Shown: piece after piece, positions 1 to 5,070 of the stretch
How the letters are laid out: every line of letters begins with the position of its first letter
Numbering within the stretch: the stretch's first letter is position 1
From: an uncultured Clostridia bacterium
GTDB taxonomy: Bacteria > Bacillota > Clostridia > Oscillospirales > Acutalibacteraceae
Length of the DNA stretch: 5,350 nucleotides
Assembly (NCBI GenBank): GCA_946004305.1
Contig: CAMFZJ010000088.1
Coordinates: 1 to 5,350 of the forward strand
Direction of reading: 5' to 3'
Notes under the pieces: model-generated
The model's input: only the letters and a program-made list of their open reading frames with translations
Told to the model about the DNA's origin: nothing
Databases searched by the model: none
Position numbers and translations under genes: made by a program

Positions 1-44
1 ATTCCTCTACGTCTCGTGGGCTCGGAGATGTGTATAAGAGACAG
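1..44 (+). other. Unclipped Illumina Nextera adapter (not genomic)
   Basis: Bases 26-44 are exactly the 19-bp Tn5 mosaic end, AGATGTGTATAAGAGACAG. Bases 11-25 (GTCTCGTGGGCTCGG) are the Nextera read-2 tail that precedes it in the adapter. Bases 3-10 (TCCTCTAC) match the adapter-strand form of i7 index N712 as I remember the index table, and bases 1-2 (AT) match the end of the P7 primer. The order P7, index, tail, mosaic end, insert is that of a sequencing library. Real genomic sequence therefore starts at 45, and the contig ends here because reads ran into adapter. This is not a transposon of the organism. Confidence 0.98.
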
Positions 45-97
45 CATATATATTAGACAAACAAAATTATAAAAAATTAAGCAAATAAAATACAAAC

Positions 98-104
98 AGA
101 AGGA
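98..104 (+). promoter_or_regulatory. Ribosome binding site of the flavin reductase gene
   Basis: AGAAGGA lies 8 bases before the ATG at 113 and is the only good Shine-Dalgarno match upstream, which supports that start. The 53 genomic bases before it (45-97) are extremely AT-rich. I see no convincing -35/-10 pair there; the promoter may lie beyond the contig end. Confidence 0.75.
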
Positions 105-112
105 ATGATACT

Positions 113-619
113 ATGTCAATTTTCAAAGAAATTAAACCAAGTGAAATTGTAAACAATCCCTTTGACCTTATCGGAAAGGACTGGGCTTTGGTAACAGCCA
201 AAAACGGTGAAGGCTGTAACACTATGACCGCTTCCTGGGGTGGGGTTGGAATTATGTGGAACAAACCTGTGGCTTTCACATTTATCCGTCCTCAACGCTA
301 CACCTTCGGTCTTATGGAAAATGAAGATTATTATACATTAAGCTTTTTTGACGAGGAATACAGAGATGCTCTTAAATTCTGCGGAACAAAAAGCGGAAGA
401 GATTATGACAAAGTTAAGGAAACAGGGCTTACCCCTGTATATGATGAATCCGCCCCTTATTTTGAGGAAGCAAAGCTTGTGCTTGTTTGCAAAAAGCTGT
501 ATGCACAAAATCTTAACAGAGAAAGTATTATTGATGAAGCAACTGTATCATCGTCTTACACAGCCGATGATTTCCACAAAATGTATATAAGCGAAATTGT
601 AAAGGTATTGGTAAAATAA
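113..619 (+). CDS. Flavin reductase-like domain protein (FMN-binding)
   Basis: The 168-residue product has the look and usual length of the flavin reductase-like family (flavoredoxin / DIM6-NTAB group, split-barrel FMN-binding fold). These proteins bind FMN and typically pass electrons to or from it. Family-like segments are NTMTASWGG at residues 36-44, a strand with KPVAFTFIRPQRYT at 51-64, YYTLSFF at 73-79, and ALKFCGTKSGRD at 86-97. The TASWGG and RPQRYT stretches are where this family contacts the FMN phosphate and ring. No signal peptide or membrane segment is visible, so it should be cytosolic. The start is fixed by a Shine-Dalgarno site 8 bases upstream. The stop is one base before the next gene, so the two are probably co-transcribed. 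The physiological substrate cannot be read from the sequence, and nothing links it to the metal-uptake operon. Confidence 0.88.
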   Translation: MSIFKEIKPSEIVNNPFDLIGKDWALVTAKNGEGCNTMTASWGGVGIMWNKPVAFTFIRPQRYTFGLMENEDYYTLSFFDEEYRDALKFCGTKSGRDYDKVKETGLTPVYDESAPYFEEAKLVLVCKKLYAQNLNRESIIDEATVSSSYTADDFHKMYISEIVKVLVK

Positions 620-620
620 A

Positions 621-1781
621 ATGACTACAGCAAGGAAGTTTATAAAAGCAACCGGTCTGGCTATTTCAGTAATAATAATTGCTTCAGCCTTTTTAGGCTG
701 TTCCAATAAAGAAGAAAAAACTATTGATTTAAAAAACATTCAGCTTTCTGAGGAGCAAAAATCTGAGGTAAGTAATGATATAGACAGCGGACTTAAAGAA
801 AAAAGCTTTTCGGGTACTGCTTATGCAGGACTTAACAGTCAGGATATTTTCCTTAATTCCTACGGATTTTCAGACAATGGCAAAAAAGAAAAAATAAAAA
901 ACAATAAAAGCTATCAGCTAGGCTCTGTAACAAAAATATTCACAGGTCTTTCAATAATGAAGCTTGAATCTGAGGGCAAGCTTAAAGCCTCAGATACTCT
1001 GGACAAATATTTCAGCGGATATAATTATCTGAAAAAAATCACAATCAAAAATCTCCTTGATATGACCTCAGGCTTCGGCTCATATTTAAAGGATATTTCT
1101 AACGACAAAGAACTTTATAATAAGATAAACAAAAAAGTTAAGAAGAATCCTAACAGCATAAAAGTCAACAAGGACATTACAAAATATGTTTTGAAAAAAG
1201 GCACTGAATATGAAACAGGCGAGTACCATTATTCAAATTCCGGCTACTTCCTTTTAGGCAAAATTATATCAAGATTTTCAGATAACGGCTTCTCAGGATA
1301 TATAAACGATAATTTCATAAAACCATTAAAGCTAAAAAACACAGGCTTTCTTTACAACAGCGCCGATATATGGGGATATAACGAAAAAACAGGTAAATGG
1401 CGGAAACCTGCCTCTATTCCTTTTCTTAACGATACCTCCGTTATGTACTCCTCTATGGGAATGACCTCATCAGCGGAAGACTTGAACAAGGTAATTGACG
1501 CTGTGCTTAACAACAAGATAGCCAAAAAAACAAACTGTATTAATAAAATAACATCAGGTAAAACTAAGTTCAACTATGGTTTTTATATCGACCGCAATAT
1601 CCTTTATGCAGAAGGTGCGACAACTTTGCATACTGCATATGTTTTTGTAGATACGGAGATTTTGGAAAAGTCTGTTGCTCTTTCCAACCACACTAACATT
1701 AATAGCTTTGAAGAAACTGCCAAGGTTTCTTATAACGCTATAAAATCCAAAATAAACGGGATACTGATTGAAAATACATAA
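621..1781 (+). CDS. Serine beta-lactamase-like hydrolase, lipoprotein
   Basis: The 386-residue product belongs to the serine hydrolase / beta-lactamase class C-like superfamily (PF00144 type: penicillin-binding-protein-like peptidases and esterases). Residues 1-27 form a lipoprotein signal: basic start, hydrophobic stretch 12-25, lipobox AFLGC with Cys27, then a charged linker. The nucleophile motif S-x-x-K is Ser102-Val-Thr-Lys105 in GSVTKIFTG. The second motif Y-x-N is Tyr204-Ser-Asn206. NLLDMTSGF (144-152) matches the family's LLtHTSGl, and SSMGMTSSAEDL (277-288) the late conserved helix start. The usual H/K-x-G third motif seems to be His337-Thr-Ala339, losing its glycine. It should act outside the membrane, probably on cell-wall peptides or ester/amide substrates; true beta-lactamase activity is not implied. 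An in-frame stop just upstream fixes 621 as the earliest start. There is no good Shine-Dalgarno site; translational coupling to the gene ending at 619 is likely. Confidence 0.88.
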   Translation: MTTARKFIKATGLAISVIIIASAFLGCSNKEEKTIDLKNIQLSEEQKSEVSNDIDSGLKEKSFSGTAYAGLNSQDIFLNSYGFSDNGKKEKIKNNKSYQLGSVTKIFTGLSIMKLESEGKLKASDTLDKYFSGYNYLKKITIKNLLDMTSGFGSYLKDISNDKELYNKINKKVKKNPNSIKVNKDITKYVLKKGTEYETGEYHYSNSGYFLLGKIISRFSDNGFSGYINDNFIKPLKLKNTGFLYNSADIWGYNEKTGKWRKPASIPFLNDTSVMYSSMGMTSSAEDLNKVIDAVLNNKIAKKTNCINKITSGKTKFNYGFYIDRNILYAEGATTLHTAYVFVDTEILEKSVALSNHTNINSFEETAKVSYNAIKSKINGILIENT

Positions 1782-1790
1782 AATGCATAA

Positions 1791-1833
1791 GGCAAGTAAG
1801 AAATGGTACTGTCATTTCTTACTTGCCTTTTTT
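1791..1833 (+). terminator. Intrinsic terminator of the + strand unit, probably bidirectional
   Basis: A perfect 15-bp stem (GGCAAGTAAGAAATG at 1791-1805 pairing with 1813-1827) has a 7-base loop (1806-1812) and is followed by six T (1828-1833). It starts 9 bases after the serine hydrolase stop. On the - strand the same stem is followed by a T-rich but interrupted run (TTATGCATTTTATG), so it may also end the converging metal-uptake operon, less efficiently. The last codons and stop of the small - strand ORF lie within the stem. Confidence 0.92.
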
Positions 1834-1935
1834 ACTGAAATATTCTTTCATCTGTTTATCGACTTTACTGCCCACTCTTACACAGGCATAAAGCCAAAAC
1901 AAAACAATAATAAAAACTGTTATAATCCAGAACAC
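1819..1935 (-). CDS. Small single-pass membrane protein, last ORF of the metal-uptake operon (putative)
   Basis: This 38-codon ORF with a GTG start is short enough to be missed by standard length cut-offs. It has one strongly hydrophobic segment at residues 2-19 (begins FWIITVFIIVLFW and ends around Cys18), then a basic, polar tail (SKVDKQMKEYFSKKGK). That composition predicts one membrane helix with the positive C-terminus in the cytoplasm. GGTGA (1946-1942) lies 6 bases before the GTG and matches the anti-Shine-Dalgarno end. An in-frame TGA two codons upstream excludes a longer form. It begins 47 bases after the znuB stop with no terminator between, so it can be co-transcribed, and it stops inside the shared terminator stem. 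I recognise no family. The role is unknown; a small transporter-associated subunit is only a guess. It could be a chance ORF, since AT-rich DNA readily encodes hydrophobic stretches. Confidence 0.5.
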   Translation of the reverse strand: MFWIITVFIIVLFWLYACVRVGSKVDKQMKEYFSKKGK

Positions 1936-1941
1936 ATATAA

Positions 1942-1946
1942 TCACC
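1942..1946 (-). promoter_or_regulatory. Possible ribosome binding site of the small membrane ORF
   Basis: GGTGA on the - strand sits 6 bases before the GTG at 1935. It pairs with the 3' end of 16S rRNA (UCACC). It is the main argument, besides composition, that the small ORF is translated. Confidence 0.45.
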
Positions 1947-1982
1947 AATATTATTATGTGCTGATTACTATAAAATTATTCG

Positions 1983-2816
1983 TTATCTTTTAACCAGTCC
2001 TACAACATAAAAAATCAGGAACACAAAAATATTTATTGCAACAATAGTTGAGCCTACCGGTGTACTTGTTGCTATGGAAATGATTATTCCTGCTAAGGCA
2101 CAAAACACCGATACAAAAGCGGAACATACTGTTACACCCTTAAAGCTCTTGAAAACTCTCATCGCTGACAACGCAGGGAAAATTACAAGGGCAGAAATCA
2201 AAAGCGAGCCTACCAAATTCATTGCTATTACAATAATCACCGCAATAAGCACCGCAATTAACAGGTTATAAAGGCTTACCTTTGTACCTGTTCCATGGGC
2301 AAAGCTTTCGTCAAAAGTCACAGACAGGATTGTGTTGTAATAGAAAATAAACACTCCTAAAACTACTACAGATAGACCTATTGTGAGCCACACCTCAACA
2401 GGAGTCAAAGTGAGAATGGAGGTTGAGCCGAATAATGTACTGCACACATCTCCGGACACATTACTTGATGTGGAGAAAAGGTGCATCAGCAAGTAACCTA
2501 TTGCCAATGCCCCTACGGAAATCATTGCAATAGCGGCGTCACCTTTGATTCTGGTATTATTGCCTGTACGCAAAAGCAGTATTGCACATATTACTGTTAC
2601 CGGCAGTACAAAAAGCATATTGTTGCTTATTCCCAGAACTGCGGCAATTGCCATTGCGCCAAAAGCTACATGGGATAAACCGTCTCCGATAAATGAAAAA
2701 CGCTTTAGTACAAGTATAACACCTAAAAGTGCCGAGCATAGCGCAATAAGTACGCCTACAATTAATGCGTATTGTACAAAAGGATATTGAAGATACATCA
2801 ACAGCTTTTCAACCAT
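1983..2816 (-). CDS. znuB: Zinc/manganese ABC transporter permease (ABC-3 family, ZnuB-like)
   Basis: The 277-residue, highly hydrophobic protein is the membrane channel of a metal-uptake ABC transporter of the ZnuB/MntB/TroC/AdcB family, at full length for that family. About eight membrane helices can be read, the first near residues 15-36 and the last near 254-275. Characteristic stretches are SFIGDGLSHVAFGA (41-54), matching the family's fiGDaLSHa signature after the first helix, and the late NLVGSLLISALVIFPALSA (200-218), matching the conserved VGxLLvsALLixPAa helix. It would work as a dimer with two ZnuC subunits and receive metal from ZnuA. Its ATG overlaps the znuC stop in a TAATG junction, indicating translational coupling, and it has its own strong AGGAGG site. 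The family carries zinc, manganese or iron; zinc is inferred from the neighbours. Confidence 0.95.
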   Translation of the reverse strand: MVEKLLMYLQYPFVQYALIVGVLIALCSALLGVILVLKRFSFIGDGLSHVAFGAMAIAAVLGISNNMLFVLPVTVICAILLLRTGNNTRIKGDAAIAMISVGALAIGYLLMHLFSTSSNVSGDVCSTLFGSTSILTLTPVEVWLTIGLSVVVLGVFIFYYNTILSVTFDESFAHGTGTKVSLYNLLIAVLIAVIIVIAMNLVGSLLISALVIFPALSAMRVFKSFKGVTVCSAFVSVFCALAGIIISIATSTPVGSTIVAINIFVFLIFYVVGLVKR

Positions 2817-3523
2817 TATATACCCTCCTTTTCCTCAGCAAAAGATTTGTAAAAATCTGTTTTCTGATACTCTTTATTTGTAGCAAAGAATGTGCTGTCA
2901 CCAATATGAAGAATATGGCTTGAATATTTCACCGCCGCTTCAATATCGTGAGTAATCATAATTACGGTAATATTATCCCTGCGGTTTAATTGAGAAATAA
3001 GGCGGTACATTTCCTCTGTAACCTTTGGGTCCAGTCCTGATACAGGCTCATCAAGAAGCAAAACCTTTTGCGTTGCACATAAGGCACGAGCCAAAAGAAC
3101 TCTCTGCTGTTGACCGCCTGATAAATCACGGTAGCATCGGTTTGCTAAATCTGTAATATCCATTTTTTCCATATTATCCTTGGCAAGCTGTTTTTCAGCT
3201 TTGCTGTAAAAAGGTCTTAAGCCCATTCTTCCCTGACAGCCTGTTAACACAATTTCCTTAACAGAAGCAGGAAAGTCTTTTTGTACAATTGTCTGCTGGG
3301 GCAAATAGCCGATTTCTTTAGGCTTTAACCCATCCCCTCTGATTATTGAGCCTTTAATTGGATTTATCAACCCTAACAAAGCCTTCATAAGGGTGGTTTT
3401 TCCTGAGCCGTTTTCTCCTACTATGCAGAGATAGTCTCCCTGCTCAACAGAAAAGCTAAGCTGTTCTATTAATTTTTTATGGTCATAACCTAATGTTAGA
3501 TTTTTACATTGAATAAGTGCCAT
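2816..3523 (-). CDS. znuC: Zinc/manganese ABC transporter ATP-binding protein (ZnuC-like)
   Basis: This is the cytoplasmic ATPase that drives the ZnuB channel. Numbering from the start chosen here (235 residues), all ABC motifs are intact: Walker A GENGSGKTT (36-44, Lys42), Q-loop YLPQQ (73-77), signature LSGGQ (134-138), Walker B VLLLDEP (154-160, Asp158 and catalytic Glu159), D-loop SGLD (162-165), and switch His192 in MITHD. Length is normal for ZnuC/MntA-type ATPases. The reading frame has an earlier ATG at 3529, but that codon touches the AAGGAG site with no spacer. The ATG at 3523 sits 6 bases after the site, so MALIQCKN is the probable N-terminus. It starts 10 bases after znuA ends and overlaps the znuB start by one base. 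I see no missing or altered motif. Confidence 0.95.
   Translation of the reverse strand: MALIQCKNLTLGYDHKKLIEQLSFSVEQGDYLCIVGENGSGKTTLMKALLGLINPIKGSIIRGDGLKPKEIGYLPQQTIVQKDFPASVKEIVLTGCQGRMGLRPFYSKAEKQLAKDNMEKMDITDLANRCYRDLSGGQQQRVLLARALCATQKVLLLDEPVSGLDPKVTEEMYRLISQLNRRDNITVIMITHDIEAAVKYSSHILHIGDSTFFATNKEYQKTDFYKSFAEEKEGI
2824..2829 (-). promoter_or_regulatory. Ribosome binding site of znuB inside the znuC 3' end
   Basis: AGGAGG on the - strand lies 7 bases before the ATG at 2816, within the last codons of znuC. This is a full-consensus site and fixes the znuB start despite the TAATG overlap. Confidence 0.9.
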
Positions 3524-3529
3524 AGGCAT

Positions 3530-3535
3530 CTCCTT
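3530..3535 (-). promoter_or_regulatory. Ribosome binding site that decides the znuC start
   Basis: AAGGAG on the - strand overlaps the znuA stop codon. It directly abuts the ATG at 3529 (no spacing) but is 6 bases from the ATG at 3523, which favours the shorter znuC product. Confidence 0.85.
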
Positions 3536-4520
3536 ATTGATTTAAAGCCTTCTCAAGCACCTTTAAGTTGCTTTCAATTATGCTTAAATATGTTGTCCCG
3601 TTTTCTATGGCCATACTGTTTACAGACTGCATTGAATCGAGAGTATAGATTTTCTGATCTTTGGTACTAGTGTTGGCAACTATGGTTTTTGCCATTTTTT
3701 TATCTGATGACTCTGTTACCATTACCGAGCTTAAATTCTCATCATTTATATAATTAATCAGCCTTGTCATTGTAGCAAAGCTTGCCTCAGTTTCTGCCGC
3801 GCAGCCGTTAAAGGCTGAATAGTATTCTAAATTGTAATCGTCAAATAAATATCTAAAGGGAAACCTGTCTGCAAAGACAAGGGTATGATTTTTGCTGTTT
3901 TCAACTAAGCTTTCATACTCATTGTCACAGCTTCTCAGCTTTTTAACAAAGCTTTCTTCATTTGATTTATACAATTCCTTATTTGCAGAATCCGCCTTAG
4001 ACAGGCTGTCGCAAATCACATCAGAAAGCTTTTCTGCATTTTTGATTGACATCCATATATGCTCGTCATATTCTTCCTCATTATGCCCTTCACTTTCTTC
4101 TTCCTTATGGTGATTATGCTCCTCACCATTTACAGATTCCTCGATTTTTGCGTCATTTCCTAAGGCTTCAAGAAGATTGACCTCTATCATATTTTCATTG
4201 GTTTTGTCAGCTATTGCTTCCCTTATCCAATCATCAGACTCTCCGCCAATATACAACAGTACATCTGCTTCTTTGATTTTCACTAAATCATCTACAGTAG
4301 GCTGAAAGCTGTGCATATCAACACCATTGTCCAGCAATAGAGATAAATCTATATTCTCGCTTCCCTTTGCTATCTCTCTTGCCCAGTCATACTGGGGAAA
4401 TACAGTTGCAACAACCTTGATTTTCCCGTTGTTTTCAACTTGTGTACTACAACCGCCAAGAAAGAGAAATGCCATACATATTACTAAAGCAACACACAAA
4501 AGTTTAAATTTCAATTTCAT
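3534..4520 (-). CDS. znuA: Metal ABC transporter substrate-binding lipoprotein (ZnuA-like, cluster A-I)
   Basis: The 328-residue protein is the extracytoplasmic metal-capturing subunit. A basic N-terminus, hydrophobic residues 7-21 and lipobox LGGC (Cys24) mark it as a membrane-anchored lipoprotein. The mature part opens with KVVATVFPQYDWAREI (35-50), typical of ZnuA/TroA/PsaA proteins. Likely metal ligands are His70 in VDMHSFQP, His154 in DEHIWMS, and Asp295 in TLDSMQS. Between the first two lies a His- and Glu-rich loop (about 133-154, with His135, 137, 138, 146), a feature usually seen in zinc-specific members. The spot where many zinc binders have a third His (F-H-D-A-F) reads FADRFPF (216-222) instead; Glu243 or Glu245 in AAETEAS may serve. 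Its ATG has an AGGGG site 6 bases upstream and lies 3 bases after the repressor stop. Zinc is the likeliest cargo, manganese the alternative. Confidence 0.94.
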   Translation of the reverse strand: MKLKFKLLCVALVICMAFLFLGGCSTQVENNGKIKVVATVFPQYDWAREIAKGSENIDLSLLLDNGVDMHSFQPTVDDLVKIKEADVLLYIGGESDDWIREAIADKTNENMIEVNLLEALGNDAKIEESVNGEEHNHHKEEESEGHNEEEYDEHIWMSIKNAEKLSDVICDSLSKADSANKELYKSNEESFVKKLRSCDNEYESLVENSKNHTLVFADRFPFRYLFDDYNLEYYSAFNGCAAETEASFATMTRLINYINDENLSSVMVTESSDKKMAKTIVANTSTKDQKIYTLDSMQSVNSMAIENGTTYLSIIESNLKVLEKALNQ

Positions 4521-4523
4521 AAA

Positions 4524-4916
4524 TTACCCCTGACACATTTTGCACATACCATATAGGATTGTGTTTGCCTTATCTATTTGAAAATCATCGTTCTTAGCAA
4601 TACTGTTTACAAATCTTTCTGTTTCGTCTAAATGCATATGAAAGGTTTTTCCGCACTTTTTACAATACAAATGTAAGTGTCCCTTACAGTGGTCATTGTC
4701 AATATACTGGTAAAAAACCTGTCTGCTGCCGCCTTTTGTATTTCTCCTAACCTTCCCCTCAGCTTCTAATGTTGCAAGGTTGCGATATACAGCACTAAGA
4801 CTGATTCCCCGGGCTTTAAGGTCATTTGCAATTATACCTGCAGAAAGCTGTTCATCTGTATGGCTTGACAAATAATCAAGCAAAACTCTACGTTGCTTTG
4901 TATTGTAATTTGGCAT
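4524..4916 (-). CDS. zur: Fur-family metal-dependent repressor, probably Zur
   Basis: The 130-residue protein is a Fur-family regulator of nearly normal length. Residues 1-60 form the winged-helix DNA-binding domain, with the recognition region SLSAVYRNLATLEAEGKV at 39-56. The dimerisation domain carries the family metal motif H-x-H-x2-C-x2-C-G: His80, His82, Cys85, Cys88. A second CxxC pair, Cys125 and Cys128, sits near the C-terminus; the four cysteines form the structural zinc site known from Fur/Zur/PerR proteins. His76, His80 and His82 are candidate sensing ligands. The frame extends to an ATG at 4952, but that ATG lies in the operator and only about four bases after the predicted transcription start. 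The ATG at 4916 has AAGGAG at 7 bases and gives a normal Fur N-terminus (MPNYNTKQRRVLLDYL). It is the first gene of the znuACB operon, so zinc sensing is inferred from context; PerR or a manganese sensor is less likely. Confidence 0.9.
   Translation of the reverse strand: MPNYNTKQRRVLLDYLSSHTDEQLSAGIIANDLKARGISLSAVYRNLATLEAEGKVRRNTKGGSRQVFYQYIDNDHCKGHLHLYCKKCGKTFHMHLDETERFVNSIAKNDDFQIDKANTILYGMCKMCQG
4527..4531 (-). promoter_or_regulatory. Ribosome binding site of znuA
   Basis: AGGGG on the - strand lies 6 bases before the znuA ATG at 4520 and within the last codons of the repressor gene. No promoter is needed between the two genes, which are 3 bases apart. Confidence 0.7.
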
Positions 4917-4923
4917 ATAATCG

Positions 4924-4929
4924 CTCCTT
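4924..4929 (-). promoter_or_regulatory. Ribosome binding site that decides the zur start
   Basis: AAGGAG on the - strand lies 7 bases before the ATG at 4916. No comparable site precedes the upstream in-frame ATGs at 4952 and 4937, so the 130-residue product is preferred. Confidence 0.85.
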
Positions 4930-4939
4930 ATCACCATAG

Positions 4940-4962
4940 AATTTGCGAACAATTCGCAAATT
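4940..4962. promoter_or_regulatory. Palindromic operator, candidate Zur box
   Basis: A perfect 10-bp inverted repeat, AATTTGCGAA then CAA then its complement TTCGCAAATT, is centred on 4951. It directly abuts the -10 hexamer (4963-4968) and covers the predicted transcription start near 4956. Position, size and AT-rich flanks fit a Fur-family operator. A dimer bound here would block RNA polymerase, giving metal-dependent autorepression of zur-znuACB. The exact recognition sequence for this organism is not known to me, so the link to this repressor is inferred from adjacency. Confidence 0.85.
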
Positions 4963-4991
4963 AGTATAGCACAACACTATATCAATGTCAA
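4963..4991 (-). promoter_or_regulatory. Sigma-A promoter of the zur-znuACB operon
   Basis: On the - strand, TTGACA (4991-4986, perfect -35) is followed by a 17-base spacer and TATACT (4968-4963, one mismatch to TATAAT). The predicted start is about 4956, giving a leader of roughly 40 bases before the ATG at 4916. The promoter is strong by sequence, so control should come mainly from repression at the adjoining palindrome. The spacer also holds a short imperfect repeat (TATAG/CTATA). Confidence 0.93.
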
Positions 4992-5001
4992 CACAAACTA
5001 C

Positions 5002-5038
5002 AAAAAGGCTGCTTAAGAGATTTCTCCCTTAAGCAGCC
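5002..5038 (-). terminator. Intrinsic terminator of the right-edge gene
   Basis: On the - strand an 11-bp perfect stem (GGCTGCTTAAG pairing with CTTAAGCAGCC; 5038-5028 with 5017-5007) has a 10-base loop that can add two more pairs after a mismatch. It is followed by five T (5006-5002). It lies 32 bases after the stop at 5071 and ends only 10 bases before the -35 of the zur promoter, insulating the two units. Confidence 0.88.
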
Positions 5039-5070
5039 AATTTTATAGAGTGGTTACTCTTTATTAACTT

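Noticed and set aside
26..44. Tn5/IS50 mosaic end suggesting a native transposon
   Set aside because: It is preceded by the Nextera tail and an index sequence in library order, so it is a sequencing adapter.
45..97. Promoter for the flavin reductase gene
   Set aside because: The stretch is almost all A and T, so -10-like hexamers occur everywhere, and no -35 is found at proper spacing.
67..279. Antisense hydrophobic ORF overlapping the flavin reductase
   Set aside because: It is a shadow of the coding strand and AT-rich leader, with no family resemblance or ribosome site that I can see.
1939..1967. Possible hairpin (TAATCA ... TGATTA) after znuB as an operon terminator
   Set aside because: Only 6 AT-rich pairs around a 17-base loop, and no T-run follows on the - strand; too weak to call.
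2481..2790. Several + strand ORFs opposite znuB
   Set aside because: They are antisense frames of a clear membrane permease; their odd composition comes from complementing hydrophobic codons.
3892..4113. Serine/leucine-rich + strand ORF opposite znuA
   Set aside because: It reads the complement of the His/Glu-rich loop and neighbouring helix of ZnuA, with no independent evidence of coding.
5047..5060. Small inverted repeat AGAGT-GGTT-ACTCT near the end of the right-edge gene
   Set aside because: A 5-bp stem is expected by chance and the stronger terminator at 5002-5038 already explains the region.
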